A stretch of 64,000 bases of DNA from Eutreptiella sp. 'Long Island Sound 2002' (taxonomy: Eukaryota > Euglenozoa > Euglenophyceae > Eutreptiales > Eutreptiaceae), in assembly GCA_964036045.1 (NCBI GenBank), contig OZ038398.1, positions 26,418,109 to 26,482,108 of the forward strand. Direction: 5' to 3'. The notes beneath the pieces are model-generated. The model saw nothing but the letters and a program-made list of their open reading frames with translations, was not told the DNA's origin and did no database searches. A program made the translations under genes and the position numbers. Shown in pieces: positions 58,601 through 64,000 of the stretch (the stretch's first letter is position 1; each line of letters starts with the position of its first letter).

Positions 58601-59880
58601 ACAGAAGTACCGGGGCTGGACAAGGCCTTAAACGATCCGTGCACGAGGGTAGCAGAAGAGGCCATATGACGGAGGGAGGGCGGGGTGTCCTGGGGGGAAT
58701 TCTGCAGTGTGTACCAATCCTTGACAAGGGTAAACAAATTATGTACAGGAGGGGGGGGGAATTTCGCACCAAGTCAAATTCGCGGTGTCAAATTTCGCTG
58801 TGGGAAATTTCGCGGAGCCCCCTGGTTGAGTGTATCACCACCCGCCAGAGTCTACAGTGTGTACCGCTGGTGTGCGAGAAATTTGCGGAGAACCCTGAAT
58901 TTCGCGTGGGAAATTTCGCGGTCAATTTGAAACGCGAAACTTCCCACGCGAAATTAAAGTGCCACGAAACCACCCCCCCCCCCCCTGTACGGGAGCCCAA
59001 ATTTGCCGTGACGAGCAAGAGGGTGCTTGAATGCTTGCCAGGCCCCTTCCATTGTCACACTGTTGTGAGGACGCTTGGGACTGCATTTTCGTCAATGACA
59101 TGTTGCACTGTTTTTTGGCCTCTGGTGTTCCAGAGAAATCGCGAAAATATGCCGCACAAAAAGCGAATTATGCACAAAAATTTTCGTGCGGAGTTTGTTC
59201 AACAGAATTTGTCCCCGTGGAACACACCCCACCCCCGTGGGGCTGGGCAACTGCAGGGCAGCGTGGCCGGACATGGGGCAGGACAAATGTAGTGCCGGGG
59301 GGGGGGGGGGGGCTGCACACACTCTTGCAGTCCCGCCGCCAGTACCCCCGACGCCCAGCCATCCGCCCGTGCGCCTCTCTTCGCGGCGGTAGCGGCGGAA
59401 AGGGTCGGCAGTGGCCACGAGTTGCTGCTTCCAGTCGAAGTCCAGCAGGGCGTCGGTGGTTGCCAGAAATGCAGAGGAGTTGGCGAGGGCCACGTCACCG
59501 TAGGTCAATGCGCGTACTTGCCCGCACGCGCCGCCAGCGGCCGCCAGGGCCGCATTGAAGTATGGGACCCCAGTCGGAGTGGGCAGCAGCCGGAGGCACG
59601 GGATGCGATGCTCGGCGGCAGCAGCGGCGGCGGTGGGCTCCGTCACGAGGTAGACCACAGTCAGGAGAGTCGGGTTCACTGCGAGCCACGTCTGCAGGGC
59701 CTTGCGCTGGGCATGAGATGTCTCGGGTGTGAAGGGGCGGGGGACGATGAACAGAACAAGGTCGGTGTTGCATTTGACTTTGGCGCTGCAACGCTGCAGC
59801 ATGGCGTCGTCTGGGCCTGTGCTGGCGAGGGGCCGGCAGGAGCATGCCAAAAGGAGGAGGAACAGAGCCCTCCGCAACAT
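52619..59880 (-). CDS. Five-exon secreted/Golgi glycosyltransferase with two GT-like modules; C-terminal module of the nucleotide-diphospho-sugar transferase (GT77-like) type
   Basis: Minus-strand exons: 59880 to 59353 or 59323 (donor ambiguous), 58379-58098, 55579-55400, 54946-54515 and 53107-52619, all phase 0, about 637 residues. Exon 1 begins with a signal peptide or anchor (MLRRALFLLLLACSCR), then a GT-like segment (HAQRKALQTWLAVNP, ALTYGDVALANSSAFL). Exon 2 continues it with PPFWMDQTAHAPWLIESA and VVDV, like the P-P-F...W-D-N-W-L region of NDP-sugar transferases. Exon 4 opens a second module: KAVLVTAFNFGFREYMANF, then YSVFFVDPDVVLFRDPL with the D-x-D metal/UDP-sugar motif. Exon 5 has NINSGYYFVPSSPVAIAALK, the usual N-S-G-F/Y-Y region, and ends KKDDACRF. 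Exon 3 is a linker. Donors CAG|GTCAGT, GAG|GTATTT and CAG|GTGATT, with pyrimidine-rich acceptors, support the model. Related plant enzymes modify cell-wall glycoproteins or pectin; the substrate here is unknown. Confidence 0.78.
53108..54514 (-). other. Intron 4 of the glycosyltransferase gene
   Basis: Donor CAG|GTGATT, acceptor CATCCCTCAG|GG. About 53220-53560 is low-complexity, with loosely repeated GGTGCAAAACG/GGGTGTA phrases, which opens a spurious 322-codon minus-strand ORF. Confidence 0.7.
54947..55399 (-). other. Intron 3 of the glycosyltransferase gene
   Basis: Donor GAG|GTATTT, acceptor CTTCCTAATCACAG|A with a pyrimidine-rich lead-in. 453 bp, no repeat. Confidence 0.7.
55580..58097 (-). 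other. Intron 2 of the glycosyltransferase gene, filled with hexanucleotide repeats
   Basis: Donor CAG|GTCAGT (full consensus), acceptor CTGCTGAG|G. About 2.5 kb, of which roughly 2 kb is degenerate GGCTGT/GGCTCT repeat that changes strand several times. Confidence 0.75.
55740..57760. repeat. Strand-switching hexanucleotide repeat region (GGCTGT/GGCTCT and its complement)
   Basis: Plus-strand GGCTGTGGCTGTGG-type arrays at about 55745-55990 give way to CCAGAGCCACAGCC-type (reverse-complement) arrays at 56250-56430, back to GGCTCTGG-type at 56480-56730, to CAGCCACAGCC-type at 56735-57200, to GGCTGTGG-type at 57205-57480, and to complement-type again at 57660-57750. Confidence 0.9.
58380..59352 (-). 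other. Intron 1 of the glycosyltransferase gene (upstream boundary uncertain)
   Basis: Acceptor TTTTCATTCAG|ATG. Candidate phase-0 donors are GGC|GTCGGG (exon end 59353) and AGA|GTGTGT (exon end 59323). It contains a 17-G/C run, and AAATTTCGCG-type repeats at 58766-58975. Confidence 0.6.
58766..58975. repeat. Cluster of AAATTTCGCG-type motifs with a GAAACGCGAAAC 12-mer
   Basis: AAATTTCGC, GAAATTTCGCGG and related words occur about eight times in about 200 bp, in both orientations. GAAACGCGAAAC near 58930 is identical to the 12-mer repeated at 24.2-24.3 kb. Confidence 0.75.
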
Positions 59881-60024
59881 GGCCGGGGCTCAGGTCTGGA
59901 GGATGAGAAGAGGATGGGCTGACGTGGGAAGGCAAGGCCTGAGTCAGCGAGGTATGGGAATGACAAATGATTGAGGGAGAGGGTAATTGATGTGGATGTG
60001 GCTGTCTGAGTGGGTATACTGATG

Positions 60025-60306
<282 letters not shown>

Positions 60307-60425
60307 GGGGGGGGGGTACTACCGTTTTTACCAGGTCTTCCCGGTTGGACCTGTATGGCCACACTGGCGTCCTCAGGTCGGGTCGCTCCCCATTATAGCA
60401 GGCCTGTTTGGGGGGGGGGGGGGGG

Positions 60426-60680
60426 TTAGGTGGTGCTTATCACGTAGATGGTACGGAAATCGGGCGAATGCTACAGAAGTGAAGTAGAAGGTTCAAAAAT
60501 CACGTACTTCGTACAAAATCAGGAAGATAGCGACACAATCAGGTGGATGATATCATGTCGATGATAGCTCATTTCAACCTGTGACAGTTCTGAACATGGA
60601 TTGCGGCATCAGGTCCCTATCCCCTGTGTCCCCCCCTGCCATCCTTCGTGCGCTGGGGGGCAATGTAGCATCGACGCCAT
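60426..60680. other. Unrecognised short stretch
   Basis: Contains loosely repeated GTAGATGGTACG / ATCACGTA phrases (60430-60560). No gene seen. Confidence 0.45.
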
Positions 60681-60859
60681 CTAATCCAACTCTGAGTTTG
60701 GCGATACGTATACCTTGCCCTTTCTCTCTGTATCGTCTCCATCCCCTTTGGTATTCCGTACTGTACTACGCCAGCTGTCCAAGGTTGCACATCTCTGTAC
60801 CTCTTGATCCCTCAGCGTCTTTGATTGTGCTTCTTGACGCATCGTTGCCCCTGGGGCTT

Positions 60860-61300
60860 TGTCCTTTCCATGGACCTTACGCACCACCAACCGCTTGGCT
60901 CTTTCCTTTGCAATCTGGTCTGCCCTCTCAATGTATTGTAGTCCCATGTGTCCACATAAGTGTAAAAAATGCAAATCCCCTTTCCTGTCCTGCGAAGTTT
61001 GACACATCTTGACCTCGGGCTGGACTTGCCCACTGTCATCCATCACCCAATACCGTTGACAGTACAGCTCAAAATTTTGCTAAGCTTACGCACGATTGCA
61101 AGCCTGAGTACAAACGTATGTCTTGTTAACTCTCGTATTGTCATCATCACAACCCATACCGCCGACAATTCTGCTCTGTTGTTGATTTGTGGGCCTGTCA
61201 ATGGTTTGTGAAAAGTATGCACCATACCTTTTCATCCCACCTTTTGATGACCCATCTCTAGAAACATGAATTGTTGTCCCATGTCCTACCAGTTGCAGTT
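60860..61300 (-). pseudogene. RNase H domain relic of a retroelement, frameshifted
   Basis: On the minus strand, VSRDGSSKGGMKRYGAYF (about 61265-61210) is the first RNase H strand with its catalytic-Asp D-G-S. In a second frame, PQINNRAELSAVWV (about 61190-61150) is the Q-T-N-x-RAE-L-x-A region with the catalytic Glu. In a third, LHLCGHMGLQYIERADQIAK (about 60960-60900) is the G-H-x-G-x-x-x-x-x-AD-x-x-A region. Two frame changes make it a pseudogene. No RT is recognised beside it. Confidence 0.55.
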
Positions 61301-64000
61301 CACACACTGCGTCTTGTGGCATGTGTCACATCCATCAAGGACACTACTTGCTCCGCCTCTTTGTGACAATGCACTGGATAGCAAATACTTTTTTACCGCA
61401 ACACTTTGTTCCACTGAGCGTTCACAGGTGCACATGCTTGGCAGTTCAATGTTGGGGAAGGTTAGAAGAGTGGCCCTCGGAACGAGTCCGAATCCTAGTC
61501 TTCTCCCTGTCTCCTTGTCGTTCCATGAAGTCAGGGAGCGCTGGTGTGCTGTGATCCCCGAGGGTGACGCTGCGTTGATTGGCTTACAATCACGTCCGTG
61601 TCAGCAAAATGGAATCGGCTACGTATCTCTGTGGTGCCCCATGCGCGCCAGGACGGACTCTGCGGGTTGGGGGCTTGCTGGTAGGCTGCCTGTGGCCTGT
61701 TGGCATAGGGTGAGCTGCAGATATGTCACAGGCTGCTGCTTCTGCCTGTGGCAGGGGAGAGCAGCTGTGCATGGGGTGAGTGGCGGGGGCCAGAGGACCA
61801 GGCTTCACCTCAAAGGGCGTCCCCGTCCTCGGTCCATTGAAAATGGCTACACCAGGGATCCAGAAGTCTGCTCAAAAGAAGGTAGCACACCACATCATCT
61901 CCGTGACAGCAACATGCGCCAGGGATGTCCTTAAGCACAAAAAGAACGTCTCGTTCATTTGCACTTGACCCAACAAATGCGCAAAGCGACGTGGAGAAGG
62001 GACCCGGGCACTACACACAGCACTACACACAGCAAAGTTTCACATCATCCAATTATAAATCCATCCGAAGTTTGTCACCGGTAAAGAGAAGACATATGAA
62101 CCTTCACCCGCTGTCAGGGCTGAGAGAAGAAAAATTTGGCAATGAACCGCCGGCGGCTTGGCGACTAACCCCCGGCGTTCGGCGGTTAGTCATCGGCCCA
62201 GAGGGCTATTTTTAGGGGTTGTCCTCAGTGAAAAAGGAAAGGAAAGGGCGTTGATGAAGGGCAGCCTTGATATGTGCCATGTGGTTTGGGGCAGCATGCA
62301 ATCGCCCAGGCGTTTGATCGACGTTGCATGTGCAACCCGAGGTACAGAGGACTTGCGACACTTAGAAGCAGGGGAGGTATGTACAGTGAAAATCCCCAGC
62401 GGGAAAAGGCACGTCCAACAGCAAAAGTTTGTCGCGTCACGTAAATACATTGTCTAAAGTGATCTGAAGCATGACAAGCATAGTGTATCACAACTGAACC
62501 TGTGAAAATCTATCAAAAGACTGGCTGGCGCGCAACACGTCATGGGGGCTGAGGAGTGCGCGCCATAGACAAAGCTTTTTTTTTTTACAGCGTTACCTTT
62601 ACGAAGAGATTCCCTTGTGTGCCTATATTTAATGTGTTAAAAGAGCTATCTGTTGCCATCACGAAACCTCATTTTGAAGGAAAACTGCAGTGTGAGACGC
62701 GGTGTATGACAGGCGATGCGGAATGCACTGTGCTTCTGGCAGCCGAGCAACTACAGTTGCAATACTGTGGCCTGCAGTACATACCCTGCCAGAAGAGTCG
62801 CACAGAAATCGTCTCAGACCGAGGAATCCTGGCCACCGCGAAATCTGATTCCCGCTGGATTTAGGAATACCTTGCCGGTCCGGAGTGGTGGACCGAAGAC
62901 TGGGGGCTTCTTCAGTTTTGTTGCACGTCCTGGACTGGACCATCCTCAAAGCGCACATACAGTGAAACCCTGCCCACTCCACAAAGGAAACCGAAAAGTG
63001 GAATGGGACGTCTGATGCAGAGATCACGGCGTCCATTCAATTGCCAGGCATCATCGTGAGCCTGGACTGGATTCTATGGCACAGGCAGCGAATCATGGGC
63101 AAAGTGTAGGAGGAGGAGGAGGAGAAAGCAGGCTCGTACTTGAACAAAGGGAGAGGCTCGGAGACCAAGGGTTTGCGTACAAACCAAAAAAAAAGTGGGA
63201 CCCAAAAAATTCTGTTACACACCGTAATTCCTCTGCGAAGGAGCTGTTTTTGTCGGACCCAAAGGTGGGGGGGGTGGTCAGGCCCGCGGAGGGGACCATC
63301 TTTGGTCCGAATTTTCTACTCAAGCACAAGCCCTGGGTGGAGGAGCTGTATTCGGTCTTTCATGTGCAATTCAGAGGCCATTTACTCATAACAAGGGACT
63401 GCGAGAGTCTGGAGGGCCTCAGCGAGCGGTCTGAGGTCTCAAATCTGGAGGGGTGTCCTTGCACTCGTACAGATAATCCGTCAATGCCAACGAAGTATTC
63501 TGGCTGCGTATCTGGGCACAAAATGGGCGCACCAGACTGAGGAGGGGGACGGGGGACTGGCCTCGTCTGGAGCCAAAAGGGGTCAGGTCAAGGGGAAGGG
63601 ACAATGGGATGGAAACAATGAGGGGGGAGGAATTCGCCCTGGGAACATTTCGCCACGCCAGGCAATCCTGGACCTACCCCCACAGGCACCGTTAAATATT
63701 GATGTACGATGCTTTTCACGATCCAGCCTGATCCTTTCTCCATATTCTTGCCTCATGCCCCCGAGCCCCTCTGTCTTTTTCCCACTGCCCCATTCTTCTC
63801 ATTCCTTCACCTCACATTTGACAGGCGGCCTGTGGTTCACAGGCGTCACCGGTGCAGAGGGATCCACCCAAACCCTTGAATGTCGCCCCATTCCTTTACA
63901 ACGAGATTTGCCCATGAAAATTTCCCCTGGAGACGCCCCCTCCCCTCCCACTTCCGCATGTCCAGCACCAGCCTTGACACGATCGAGAGCCACTGATGCC
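61301..64000. other. Unrecognised stretch to the right edge
   Basis: ORFs of up to 222 codons (plus 61266-61934) with no recognisable domain. A duplicated CACTACACACAGCA occurs at about 62010-62035, an inverted GGCGGNTNGNCG-type phrase around 62150-62190, and short A and G runs. Nothing I can call a gene. Confidence 0.45.

Noticed and set aside
61266-61934. 222-codon plus-strand ORF
   Set aside because: Composition not protein-like, and it overlaps the edge of the RNase H relic on the other strand.

Overview
The window is nuclear DNA from a microbial eukaryote. Coding information sits in short exons joined by canonical GT-AG introns. Most of the rest is introns, satellites, microsatellites and transposon relics. 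One gene encodes a DM10-domain protein of the EFHC1/EFHC2/Rib72 axonemal family, so the organism probably has motile flagella. A flagellate alga or similar protist fits, but I cannot name the lineage. Base composition varies: about 1-8.7 kb is fairly AT-rich, about 11.6-19 kb is strongly GC-rich, and G or C runs of 10-17 bases are scattered throughout.

Layout. (1) 1-1042, minus: 5' part of an EFHC/Rib72-like gene that runs off the left edge. (2) About 5.5-5.8 kb: hAT transposase remnant between AT-rich GAAATTT-type repeats. (3) 8719-18922, plus: three-exon gene for a protein of about 996 residues, with a CDC73/parafibromin-like N-terminal domain, a huge His-rich segment, three alpha-alpha-hub domains resembling harmonin-homology domains, and a winged-helix-like C-terminal region. 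Its 6.3-kb first intron holds two TG microsatellites, about 25 copies of a 96-bp satellite and about 23 copies of a 49-bp hairpin satellite. (4) 19-29 kb: largely gene-poor, with a small transposon-derived ORF at 23.9 kb and a decayed ORF at 26.6-27.5 kb. (5) 29319-34846: complete Ty1/copia element with 403-bp LTRs and a 5-bp target-site duplication, coding region broken. (6) 35-41.5 kb: relics of non-LTR retroelements and a DDE-type transposase, plus a dispersed GC-rich alternating motif. (7) 43511-44947, minus: SAM-domain protein. (8) 45.7-48 kb: DIRS-like or gypsy-like RT relic, three kinds of tandem repeat, and a degenerate telomere-like tract. (9) 52619-59880, minus: five-exon secretory-pathway glycosyltransferase with two GT-like modules, whose second intron is packed with hexanucleotide repeats that switch strand. 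(10) 60025-60303: 279-bp TG microsatellite just upstream of that gene, then an RNase H relic and featureless sequence.

The four supported host genes (EFHC-like, CDC73-N/alpha-alpha-hub, SAM, glycosyltransferase) are not an operon and show no shared pathway. The most unusual item is the CDC73-N/His-rich/three-hub protein and the structure of its first intron. Splice junctions were chosen by reading-frame phase, domain continuity and splice consensus. No transcript data or database search was available.
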